A stretch of 10,677 nucleotides of DNA, taken from assembly GCA_027341705.1 (NCBI GenBank), contig DAIELO010000020.1:1-10677 (forward strand). Direction: 5' to 3'. A model generated the notes under the pieces. It was not told the origin of the DNA, did not search any database, and saw only the letters and a list, made by a program, of their open reading frames with translations. The stretch comes from Caryophanales bacterium. GTDB lineage: Bacteria > Bacillota > Bacilli > Alicyclobacillales > SLC66. Below are positions 1-7,210 of the stretch, piece after piece (position 1 is the stretch's first letter; each line of letters starts with the position of its first letter). A program made the translations under genes and the position numbers.

Positions 1-107
1 TTGATAATGCACTGCATTTGTTGACAGGATTGTGGGCCTTTTATGGAGTGTTAAATGAATTTTGGGTATTTTTGACGGCTAAATTAAAGAAAGAAGGCAC
101 AAACTAA
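1..107 (+). CDS. C-terminal end of an unknown small membrane-associated protein (5' partial)
   Basis: An open frame enters from the left edge (first full codon at base 3) and stops with TAA at 105-107. The 34 visible residues start DNALHLLTGLWAFYGVLNEF and end in a basic, hydrophilic tail (AKLKKEGTN). The middle part is hydrophobic and aromatic, as expected of a last membrane helix followed by a positively charged cytoplasmic tail. The DNALHLLTGL stretch faintly recalls the end of small multi-pass membrane proteins of the DUF4383 kind, but this is too short to assign. The next gene begins 33 bases downstream on the same strand with no visible terminator between them, so the two may share a transcript. 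Reading frame, stop and spacing are seen directly; the membrane location is inferred. Confidence 0.5.
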   Translation, partial: DNALHLLTGLWAFYGVLNEFWVFLTAKLKKEGTN

Positions 108-140
108 CCGAGTACTTCACTTAGTAAGAGGAGGAATATT

Positions 141-566
141 ATGAAAATCAAAGAACTAATGACCACGGATGTAATCACTTGCACACCCTCCACCCCGATC
201 ATGGAAGTGGCGAAACACATGAAAAACAACGACATAGGGTCATTACCAGTGGTAAATAACAACCAACTGGTTGGCTTGATCACAGATCGCGACGTGATCG
301 TGCGTTGTATTGCACTAGGGTTAGATCCAAATAAAACCCAAGCACAAGATTGCATGACAAAAAATCCAGTTACCGTCACACCTGAAACTGACGCACACGT
401 GGCAGCAGATTTAATGGCTTCTGAACAAGTTCGTCGTTTGCCAGTGGTAAAAAACGGTTCACTAGTGGGGATTTGTGTACTTGGTGATCTAGCGGTAATG
501 AGCGTACACGTCGATGAAGCTGGTGATGCATTAAGCGGGATTTCAGAACAATCAAGAGTTCACTAA
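141..566 (+). CDS. Two-CBS-domain protein
   Basis: This 141-residue protein consists almost entirely of a tandem CBS pair (Bateman module). CBS 1 covers about residues 7-57 (MTTDVITCTPSTPI ... GSLPVVNNNQLVGLITDRDVI) and CBS 2 about 71-125 (MTKNPVTVTPETD ... VRRLPVVKNGSLVGICVLGDLA). Each shows the usual LPVV - LVG(I/L) - DRD/GDLA signature. No transporter, kinase or DNA-binding domain is attached, so it belongs to the stand-alone CBS proteins (compare B. subtilis YhcV or mycobacterial Hrp1). These are thought to bind adenine nucleotides such as AMP, ATP or SAM, and their partners are usually unknown. A GAGGAGG ribosome site (128-134) sits 6 bases before the ATG and fixes the start. It is probably soluble and cytosolic. 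A strong terminator follows directly. Family assignment is firm; ligand and role are not known. Confidence 0.93.
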   Translation: MKIKELMTTDVITCTPSTPIMEVAKHMKNNDIGSLPVVNNNQLVGLITDRDVIVRCIALGLDPNKTQAQDCMTKNPVTVTPETDAHVAADLMASEQVRRLPVVKNGSLVGICVLGDLAVMSVHVDEAGDALSGISEQSRVH

Positions 567-568
567 CA

Positions 569-607
569 AATAAGGGCTACCCCGTATGTTTCGGGGTAGC
601 CCTTATT
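569..607. terminator. Bidirectional intrinsic terminator between the CBS gene and the spore-protein gene
   Basis: A perfect 16-bp inverted repeat (arms 569-584 and 592-607, AATAAGGGCTACCCCG and its complement) encloses a 7-base loop. The outer A/T-rich ends supply short T-rich tails on both strands (TTATTA on +, TTATTT on -). It lies 3 bases after the CBS stop codon and 15 bases beyond the stop of the convergent spore-protein gene, so it can end both transcripts. Confidence 0.9.
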
Positions 608-621
608 ACTATCTAAGCCAA

Positions 622-837
622 TTATTGATGACCAGCTAATTGCTGCTCTGCAAGCGCTACTAATTTCCGGGTGATATGGCCTCCAATAGCGCCAGTATCA
701 CGAGTTGTCATGGTTCCCCAATACCCATCTTGTGGGGTTTGAATACCTAGTTCCCCTGCAACCTCGTACTTCAACTGATCAAGAGCGCGACTTGCACTTT
801 TCACTAAAAGCGTGTTGGTTTTTTGTCCTTGCGCCAC
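622..837 (-). CDS. Alpha/beta-type small acid-soluble spore protein (SASP)
   Basis: The protein coats spore DNA in the forespore and shifts it toward an A-like, UV-resistant form. It is degraded at germination by the GPR protease and then serves as an amino-acid source (family knowledge). With a start at GTG 837 it has 71 residues, normal for the family. Both family signatures are present: ALDQLKYEVAGELGI (about 18-32, containing the YEVA stretch where GPR cuts) and GTMTTRDTGAIGGHITRKLV (about 41-60). The start is decided by the ribosome site: AAGGAGG at 846-852 is 8 bases before GTG 837 and overlaps the alternative GTG at 846, so the upstream codon cannot be used with that site. It lies 65 bases downstream of citrate synthase on the same strand, with no terminator in between, and ends at the shared hairpin. 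Which ssp paralogue it is cannot be told. Confidence 0.95.
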   Translation of the reverse strand: MAQGQKTNTLLVKSASRALDQLKYEVAGELGIQTPQDGYWGTMTTRDTGAIGGHITRKLVALAEQQLAGHQ

Positions 838-845
838 GCTTACCA

Positions 846-852
846 CCTCCTT
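846..852 (-). promoter_or_regulatory. Ribosome binding site that fixes the SASP start
   Basis: AAGGAGG on the minus strand is 8 bases upstream of GTG 837. The in-frame GTG at 844-846 lies inside this site, so the start must be the downstream GTG. Confidence 0.8.
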
Positions 853-857
853 CGTAC

Positions 858-887
858 TACTATCATTCCCGAAGTGATGGAGTATAC
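858..887 (-). promoter_or_regulatory. Possible forespore (sigma-G-like) promoter for the SASP gene
   Basis: On the minus strand GTATA (883-887) and GATAGTA (858-864) are separated by 18 bases. The sigma-G consensus is roughly GNATA, 17-18 bases, CATNNTA, so the -35 fits and the -10 misses only its first base. The predicted start would fall almost at the ribosome site and give a very short leader, which is a weakness. A 10-bp palindrome GAGTATACTC (880-889) covers the -35 element. Confidence 0.35.
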
Positions 888-902
888 TCTTGTAAGATTT
901 AC

Positions 903-2033
903 CTAACGATTCGCAATAGGCACATACGCACGGCGCTTAATTCCCAAATACTCAGCACGCGGACGAATTAGGCGGTTATTGCGATATTGCTCAAGCACAT
1001 GGGCTGTCCAGCCAGAAATTCTGCTAATTGCAAAAATCGGTGTAAACAAATGGATTGGGAACCCCATCATGTAATACGTAGATGCGGAATAAAAATCCAC
1101 ATTAGGATTAAGATCTTTCAATTCCTTGACCACTTTTTCGACTACTTGAGAGATTTCGTAATATGTAGTATTGCCATTACGCTCTCCCATTTCTTTGGAC
1201 ATTTTGCGCAGGTGCGTTGCTCTAGGATCTTCTGTATTGTATACGCGGTGGCCAAAGCCCATGATTTTATGCTTGTTTGCCAGTGCGTTGCGAATCCAAG
1301 TTTCCGCATTATCTAATGAACCTATCTCCTTGATCATCAGCATTACCTGTTCATTGGCACCACCATGCAGTGGTCCCTTCAACGTGCCAACAGCAGACGT
1401 GATAGCCGAATAAATATCCGAAAGTGTACCCGCCGTCACGCGAGCGGAAAACGTGGAAGCGTTTAACTCGTGGTCAGCGTGTAAAATAAGTGCAATTTCA
1501 AATGCACGATCAGTAAAATCATCCGGTTCATTACCTGTCAACATATAAAGAAAATTACCCGCCAGACTTAATGTTGGGTGGGGAGCAATTGGCTCTTGGT
1601 CGTTTTTGAAATGTTCAATTGCGGCCACCATGGTGGGCAGTTGCGCAACAAGGCGCGTCGCCTTGCGAACACTTGCTTCATAGGAGTTGTCTGTGTCTTC
1701 CCCATCATACAGACCTGCCACAGATACCAGCGTGCGCAACATTTCCATTGCATTCCCTGTTTTCGGAAGATCTTTTAGTGCGTTTAACACCTTTGGATTG
1801 AGCGCTCGCTCAGCACGAAGCGATGAGACAAACTCACTTAATTGTGCCTGAGTAGGTAGTTCTCCATTCCAAAGCAGATAGATCACTTCTTCAAAAGTAC
1901 ATCCACCAGCTACTAAATCGTGAATATCATACCCACGATAAACCAATCTGCCCTCTTCCCCATCAATAAAACAAATTTCAGAAGTGGCGGCTACTACATC
2001 TTCTAGTCCAGCAGAGTATTGTGTTTCTGCCAT
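903..2033 (-). CDS. citZ: Citrate synthase (GltA/CitZ family)
   Basis: Condenses oxaloacetate and acetyl-CoA to citrate, the entry step of the TCA cycle, in the cytosol. The 376-residue length is that of the short Gram-positive dimeric form. Catalytic residues are visible in their usual motifs: His223 in GPLHGGANE, His262 in GFGHRVY and Asp313 in NVDFYSAS, corresponding to His264, His305 and Asp362 of the E. coli enzyme. HADHELNAS (185-193) and the Arg-rich C-terminal segment QYRNNRLIRPR (substrate carboxylate binding) are also present. A GGAGG site lies just upstream of the ATG, preceded by a good sigma-A-type promoter. Some close relatives are 2-methylcitrate synthases; no propionate-catabolism genes are nearby, so citrate synthase is preferred. 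Unlike B. subtilis there is no isocitrate or malate dehydrogenase gene following; the next gene is a spore protein. Confidence 0.93.
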   Translation of the reverse strand: MAETQYSAGLEDVVAATSEICFIDGEEGRLVYRGYDIHDLVAGGCTFEEVIYLLWNGELPTQAQLSEFVSSLRAERALNPKVLNALKDLPKTGNAMEMLRTLVSVAGLYDGEDTDNSYEASVRKATRLVAQLPTMVAAIEHFKNDQEPIAPHPTLSLAGNFLYMLTGNEPDDFTDRAFEIALILHADHELNASTFSARVTAGTLSDIYSAITSAVGTLKGPLHGGANEQVMLMIKEIGSLDNAETWIRNALANKHKIMGFGHRVYNTEDPRATHLRKMSKEMGERNGNTTYYEISQVVEKVVKELKDLNPNVDFYSASTYYMMGFPIHLFTPIFAISRISGWTAHVLEQYRNNRLIRPRAEYLGIKRRAYVPIANR

Positions 2034-2050
2034 ATAGAATCCCTCCTTGA

Positions 2051-2138
2051 GTGAAATTTCACATACATTTCAACGCATGTTCATATCTTCATTTGTTCAT
2101 TATACTACTACATATAAATTTCACAACCTCAATTTCAC
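2051..2138 (-). promoter_or_regulatory. Candidate operator sites around the citrate synthase promoter
   Basis: The octamer GTGAAATT (minus strand) occurs three times: 2131-2138 just upstream of the -35, 2117-2124 overlapping the -35, and 2055-2062 in the leader. The last copy is half of a perfect 12-bp palindrome, GTGAAATTTCAC (2051-2062). Repetition and placement suggest a regulator binding at and below the promoter. It does not show the ATAA-N7-TTAT pattern reported for CcpC, and I cannot name the protein. Confidence 0.4.
2099..2126 (-). promoter_or_regulatory. Sigma-A-type promoter of the citrate synthase gene
   Basis: Minus strand: TTGTGA (-35, 2121-2126; 4 of 6 match), 16-base spacer, perfect TATAAT (-10, 2099-2104). 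The predicted start near 2092 gives a leader of about 60 bases. One of three GTGAAATT octamers overlaps the -35 (see next entry). Confidence 0.7.
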
Positions 2139-2156
2139 AGCTCATCACATCGCTTG

Positions 2157-2780
2157 TCATATAATATACCGCAAAGCGTACACTGCCGCCTGCGTGCGAT
2201 CTTCCACACCAAGTTTTGAAAGTATGTTGCTCACATGCGTTTTTACCGTTTTGATCCCGATGAAAAGTTCTTCTGCGATCTGCTGATTGGACTTCCCTTG
2301 GCTGATCAGATGCAATACCTCTCGTTCTCGATCAGTCAATTCTGCAAATATCGCACGGTTTTTCATACCTTTGGCCATTTCCTGAACTGCTACTTGATCA
2401 AACGTTCCCTTTCCGGTCATTGCTTTGCGAATTGCAGTTATAATTTCATCAGGATCAGCTGTTTTTAATAAGTACCCACTCGCCCCTGCCTCTATTGCAG
2501 GTAATACGTGAGTAGAATCAATATAACTGGTGAGCACTATAACCCTTGCCTCTGGATCCATCCTTTTGATCTCTTTTAATGTAGAAACTCCATCCATCGG
2601 CTCCATCTGCAAATCCAAAAGCACAATATCTGGATATTTCAACTCATACTGTTTCAGTGCTTCGTTACCTTCTGACGCCTCGGCAATAATCTCAAAATCC
2701 GTTTCAAGTTCAAGCACCATGCGCAATCCTTTACGAACCACATGGTGATCATCCACGATCAAAATTGTAATCGCGCCCAT
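2157..2780 (-). CDS. liaR: LiaR/VraR-like response regulator (NarL/FixJ family)
   Basis: Transcription factor of a three-component envelope-stress system, 207 residues. The receiver domain (about 4-120) has the acidic pair Asp10-Asp11, the phosphoacceptor Asp56 in IVLLDLQM, Thr84 in VLTSY and Lys106 in YLLKTAD. The LuxR-type helix-turn-helix covers about 145-205 (LTDREREVLHLISQGKSNQQ ... TVKTHVSNILSKL). The ATG at 2780 overlaps the kinase TGA by one base (TGATG), indicating translational coupling. A longer upstream reading in the same frame exists but overlaps the kinase gene by 130 bases and lacks receiver-domain homology. It is the last gene of the cassette. No terminator is visible between it and the citrate synthase promoter 30 bases beyond. 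Family is certain; the Lia assignment rests on gene order. Confidence 0.92.
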   Translation of the reverse strand: MGAITILIVDDHHVVRKGLRMVLELETDFEIIAEASEGNEALKQYELKYPDIVLLDLQMEPMDGVSTLKEIKRMDPEARVIVLTSYIDSTHVLPAIEAGASGYLLKTADPDEIITAIRKAMTGKGTFDQVAVQEMAKGMKNRAIFAELTDREREVLHLISQGKSNQQIAEELFIGIKTVKTHVSNILSKLGVEDRTQAAVYALRYII

Positions 2781-3874
2781 CAAGACACCCCCACACGCGG
2801 AATGATACATAGGATTTCTGTTCCTTTGCCAAGTCCACTTTTGATATATACACTTCCTCCAAGACCTTGCGCCCGCTCCTGAATGGAACGCAAACCCAGA
2901 GAAGTCCATTTGCCCTCCGTCGGTACGAATCCCTTGCCATCGTCCACTACACGTAACACCACGCGCATATGCTCCACATTCAGATCAATGTTCACTGTCC
3001 GTGGTGCAGCGTGTTTAAGTGCATTGACCATCGTTTCTTGCGCGATTAAAAAAAGTGCATCCTCGATGGCAGAATCGATCATTTGCAGTTGATCATCTGG
3101 GGTAAACACACGAAATTCAATGTCGATGCCAGTACGGGAAGCCATTTCCGTTGCCAAATCCTGCAATGCAGGGATCAGTTGGCGCGAATGAAGTTCAAGT
3201 GGCCGAAGTTCTAATAGTAATGCTCTCATTGCTCCCTGCGCATGTTTTGCCAATTGCTCAATCTCTGGCAATATTTTCAACGCTTGCTCAGGATTTTTAT
3301 CCCTAACCTTAGATGCCGTCGTGCTCAACATGGATAAGCCAAACAATTCCTGACTTACACGATCGTGTAGTTCTCTACGCACCCGTTCTCGCTCACGCAG
3401 GACTGCGGCGGCTTCCCCACTTTTTTGCACTTCAACATGATGGCGGGCAGCTTCTTGCAACACAGAGACCTGATCATGCAGCCTTGCTGCCATCGAATTT
3501 AAGTTTTGGGCAATCATCGATAAGTCATCTGTACCCACAACATCCATCCGATAGCTTAGTTTTCCCGCCGCATAAAGTGCGCTGGCCTCCGCCATCATTG
3601 AAAGGGTGGATCGCATTTCCTTTGTTCCTTGAAAACTGATAATCACCGCAGCAATGCCAGCAATAAAAGCAGATAATAGCATTGCGGCTAATCCAATCAG
3701 AAGCACGGCATATTGCCAAGGAATACTCGTTATATGTGCAAGCCAAGTTCCCATTATCCAAAGGTCTTGATGAACAATGAGCAGGACGGCAAATAGCGTT
3801 GCAATACCCGTGCTAATCCATGCCACACGAAGTGGTATGCGAATAAATCTAGATGCCATATTCTGGACGCTCAT
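2780..3874 (-). CDS. liaS: LiaS/VraS-like membrane sensor histidine kinase
   Basis: Autophosphorylates in response to cell-envelope stress and passes phosphate to the regulator encoded next. The 364 residues show two membrane helices (about 17-36 and 56-80) with a short outside loop of some 20 residues, typical of intramembrane-sensing kinases, then a HAMP-like linker (about 81-132). The HisKA_3 dimerisation domain has phosphoacceptor His170 (RRELHDRVSQELFGLSM), and the HATPase_c domain has the N box (Asn284 in QETMVNALKHA) and G box DDGKGF (311-316). Start: ATG 3874 shares one base with the liaF stop (TGATG) and follows an AGGGTGA ribosome site; a TTG one codon earlier is possible but less likely. 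Both overlaps imply one transcript with fixed stoichiometry. Confidence 0.92.
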   Translation of the reverse strand: MSVQNMASRFIRIPLRVAWISTGIATLFAVLLIVHQDLWIMGTWLAHITSIPWQYAVLLIGLAAMLLSAFIAGIAAVIISFQGTKEMRSTLSMMAEASALYAAGKLSYRMDVVGTDDLSMIAQNLNSMAARLHDQVSVLQEAARHHVEVQKSGEAAAVLRERERVRRELHDRVSQELFGLSMLSTTASKVRDKNPEQALKILPEIEQLAKHAQGAMRALLLELRPLELHSRQLIPALQDLATEMASRTGIDIEFRVFTPDDQLQMIDSAIEDALFLIAQETMVNALKHAAPRTVNIDLNVEHMRVVLRVVDDGKGFVPTEGKWTSLGLRSIQERAQGLGGSVYIKSGLGKGTEILCIIPRVGVS

Positions 3875-4635
3875 CAAATCACCCTTTTAATTCGAACTTC
3901 CCCAGCCTTCAAATGAATGGAAATATCTACTTTTTTGTACGCTTCGTAGTAATCAGGAGACACATAAGTAAATTCAGGAAGCGACACACCTTCTGATTTT
4001 TGTTCAAATACACGAATTTCCCCTGCAAACACCGTCACTTTAATGCTAACAGCGAGCCCTTCAGGAACGGCAATTCGCACTTCCCCAGCCCCACCATTGA
4101 TCTCAATTGGCGTTACCCCATCAGGAATAATTGCCGTTCCTAAATTGATCCGCACCGTACCCGCCAACTGAGTTAAGAATAACGGCTCTAATCTCCAAGG
4201 TTCATCCCCATAACGATAATCACCTATCTTTTTAACCCAGTTATCATTCGCGTTTTTTTTTAGATAATCCTTCCATCGCCGCTTGTTTGAATTCACCACA
4301 AGCCGCACTGTGGAAATCCCTAACAAAGACGAACCTCCGATGTAGATCAGGATCAAGGCAAAGAACAAGAGCCACGGGTTAATCAGGACCAATCCTGGAA
4401 CATGCAACCTTTGCAAGAGCAGGACTACTCCTAGAAAAGTCAACAAAGTTGGCCAAACCACCCTTTTTTGTCCGCGCCATAAGTGACTAAAAAACTCCTC
4501 AAGTCCCCAGATCACAAACAAACTAGGCCAATAAATTGAAATGATTCGAGCTACCGAATGAGACGATAACCCAGTAGCCTGTAGCAACAGCAATATACCC
4601 AACACGGCAATAGCAACAGCAAAAGTACGTTTCAC
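3874..4635 (-). CDS. liaF: LiaF-like membrane inhibitor of the stress two-component system
   Basis: In Bacilli LiaF holds its cognate kinase inactive in the absence of envelope stress. This 253-residue protein has four predicted membrane helices (about 5-22, 32-50, 61-78 and 84-102). A cytoplasmic C-terminal domain follows, containing GDYRYGDEPWRLEPLFLTQL (about 138-157) and beta-rich repeats such as INGGAGEVRIAVPEGLAV and VFAGEIRVF, as in the LiaF/DUF2154 family. Start: GTG 4635 is 8 bases downstream of an AGGGG site (4644-4648) and gives MKRTFAV; ATG 4641 and GTG 4644 lie against or inside that site but cannot be excluded. It is the first gene of the liaF-liaS-liaR cassette and diverges from lgt. 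The liaI and liaH genes that precede it in B. subtilis are absent. Confidence 0.88.
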   Translation of the reverse strand: MKRTFAVAIAVLGILLLLQATGLSSHSVARIISIYWPSLFVIWGLEEFFSHLWRGQKRVVWPTLLTFLGVVLLLQRLHVPGLVLINPWLLFFALILIYIGGSSLLGISTVRLVVNSNKRRWKDYLKKNANDNWVKKIGDYRYGDEPWRLEPLFLTQLAGTVRINLGTAIIPDGVTPIEINGGAGEVRIAVPEGLAVSIKVTVFAGEIRVFEQKSEGVSLPEFTYVSPDYYEAYKKVDISIHLKAGEVRIKRVI

Positions 4636-4662
4636 ATTCATCACCCCTGTCTTCTTATGCTA

Positions 4663-4691
4663 TTTATATCGCATATGACGTTTCTTTACAT
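4663..4691 (-). promoter_or_regulatory. Weak candidate promoter of the liaF-liaS-liaR cassette
   Basis: Minus strand TATAAA (4663-4668) is a good -10, but 17 bases upstream there is only ATGTAA, a poor -35. A good -10 with a poor -35 is the usual look of an activator-dependent promoter. The dyad at 4690-4707 lies where the activator would bind. Confidence 0.35.
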
Positions 4692-4707
4692 CCGACTGAG
4701 GACGGAT
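4690..4707. promoter_or_regulatory. 7-4-7 inverted repeat, candidate LiaR operator
   Basis: ATCCGAC-TGAG-GACGGAT: two 7-base arms (6 of 7 positions complementary) around a 4-base spacer. The centre (4698.5) is about 42 bases upstream of the predicted liaF start and about 50 upstream of the predicted lgt start. NarL-family dimers bind such short inverted repeats. A second, weaker dyad CTGAG/CTCAG (4696-4716) overlaps it. Assignment to LiaR is inference from position only. Confidence 0.4.
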
Positions 4708-4734
4708 TCCACTCAGGCTTCAACTGTGCAAATT

Positions 4735-4743
4735 TGGTATAAT
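4735..4743 (+). promoter_or_regulatory. Extended -10 promoter of lgt
   Basis: TGG followed by a perfect TATAAT (4738-4743) forms an extended -10 element. No recognisable -35 is found 16-18 bases upstream (AGGCTT at 4715-4720). The predicted start near 4750 leaves a leader of about 25 bases containing GGGAGGAAA. Confidence 0.6.
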
Positions 4744-4775
4744 GGTTACAGCGAACTGCATCAGGGAGGAAAATA

Positions 4776-5582
4776 ATGCATCAGTATTGGTTTTTTATTG
4801 GCTCATTTCCAGTACGTGCCTACAGCACGCTGTTTTTGCTCGCTTTTTTGTTAGGTATTGGCGTCAGTGTATTTTTGGCAAAGGCAGAGGGAAAACCCCA
4901 TTTCGTCGATCATTTGTTGAACTTGGCACCCATTTTGTTCATTGGCGGGCTCATTGGTTCGCGCTTTTGGCAGGTGTTCTTTTTTGATTGGCAATACTAC
5001 AGTGTTCATCCTGGTCAAATCATTGCCATCTGGAACGGCGGCTTATCCATACAAGGGGGCATCGTTGGTAGCCTGATCGCTGGGATCATCTATGTTCGCA
5101 TCAAGCACCTCAGCTTTTGGGAATTAGCGGATCTCATGGCACCTGGACTTATTCTAGGGCAAAGCATTGGCCGTGATGCCAACCTGATGAACGGTGATGC
5201 TTTTGGTTCACCAACAGGCGGACACTTCGGACTTTTGTATCCCCAAGATACATTAGCTTACGCTACTTACGGCAATAAGCCGCTGTGGCCTGCCGAAGTG
5301 TGGGAAGGGCAAGGGGATATTATCATTTTTGCGTTGCTTCTAATTATTAAACAGTGGCGCATTCCCCGCGGGTGGTTGTTTCTTATCGAAATGATCTTAT
5401 ATAACTTCGAACGATTTCTACTGGAGATACTGCGTGGCGATAGTCCGCGGTTTTTATTTCACTGGGATGCAGCACAGTGGACAAGCATACCTGTTATCGT
5501 TATCGCATTAGCGTTGTTACCCCTGCTTGCTCGCATCGATAAAAAAAGAAAAAAAGATGAAGCCGCGATGGCCTCATCCTAA
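4776..5582 (+). CDS. lgt: Prolipoprotein diacylglyceryl transferase, divergent form
   Basis: Transfers diacylglycerol from phosphatidylglycerol to the lipobox cysteine of prolipoproteins, the first step of lipoprotein maturation, in the cytoplasmic membrane. The 268 residues form several membrane helices with a basic C-terminal tail. The Lgt signature appears as GRDANLMNGDAFG (132-144), where most family members have GR(I/L)GNFxNxExxG. Arg133, Asn136 and Gly144 match E. coli Arg143, Asn146 and Gly154; Asp141 replaces Glu151. YNFERFLLE (209-217) supplies Tyr209, Arg213 and Glu217, matching Tyr235, Arg239 and Glu243. Odd points: GGLSIQGG (89-95) has Gln93 where E. coli has His103, and LWPAEVWE (170-177) has Trp where E. 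coli has His196. It may be a secondary paralogue. The start is supported by GGGAGG 6-11 bases upstream of the ATG; a terminator follows. Confidence 0.87.
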   Translation: MHQYWFFIGSFPVRAYSTLFLLAFLLGIGVSVFLAKAEGKPHFVDHLLNLAPILFIGGLIGSRFWQVFFFDWQYYSVHPGQIIAIWNGGLSIQGGIVGSLIAGIIYVRIKHLSFWELADLMAPGLILGQSIGRDANLMNGDAFGSPTGGHFGLLYPQDTLAYATYGNKPLWPAEVWEGQGDIIIFALLLIIKQWRIPRGWLFLIEMILYNFERFLLEILRGDSPRFLFHWDAAQWTSIPVIVIALALLPLLARIDKKRKKDEAAMASS

Positions 5583-5591
5583 AGCTTGCTG

Positions 5592-5615
5592 CGGGTCACA
5601 CTAGTGACCCGTTTT
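5592..5615 (+). terminator. Intrinsic terminator of lgt
   Basis: An 8-bp perfect GC-rich stem (CGGGTCAC 5592-5599, GTGACCCG 5604-5611) with a 4-base loop is followed by TTTT on the plus strand, 9 bases after the lgt stop. On the minus strand there is no T-tract after the stem, so its use by the convergent metY-type gene (stop at 5617) is doubtful. Confidence 0.82.
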
Positions 5616-5616
5616 C

Positions 5617-7093
<1,477 letters not shown>

Positions 7094-7122
7094 ATGTAAA
7101 TGCTATTCGGTTATGTGAGTAA

Positions 7123-7150
7123 ATTATCACAGATCATGAATTCTCGTCAA
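7123..7150 (-). promoter_or_regulatory. Sigma-A-type promoter of the SAM riboswitch-metY transcript
   Basis: Minus strand TTGACG (-35, 7145-7150; 5 of 6), 16-base spacer, GATAAT (-10, 7123-7128; 5 of 6). The predicted start near 7116 lies about 23 bases before the aptamer. Confidence 0.7.
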
Positions 7151-7210
7151 GTATTATTTTAAATTTCATCTGCTATCGTACAATCGTACGGTAAGCTTCC
7201 TGAACGCGCC

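Noticed and set aside
21..49. TTGACA at 21-26 as a promoter for the CBS gene
   Set aside because: It lies inside the preceding reading frame, and no -10-like hexamer occurs 16-18 bases downstream. TTGACG at 72-77 fails in the same way.
2781..2909. 43-codon N-terminal extension of the response regulator
   Set aside because: It overlaps the kinase gene in another frame, is Trp/Arg/Cys-rich and unlike a receiver domain; the TGATG coupling and the MGAITILIVDD start are convincing.
7177..7190. CGTAC-AATC-GTACG dyad downstream of nadA as a terminator
   Set aside because: Only a 5-bp perfect stem with no T-tract in the direction of nadA transcription. It might be a weak protein site but nothing supports that.
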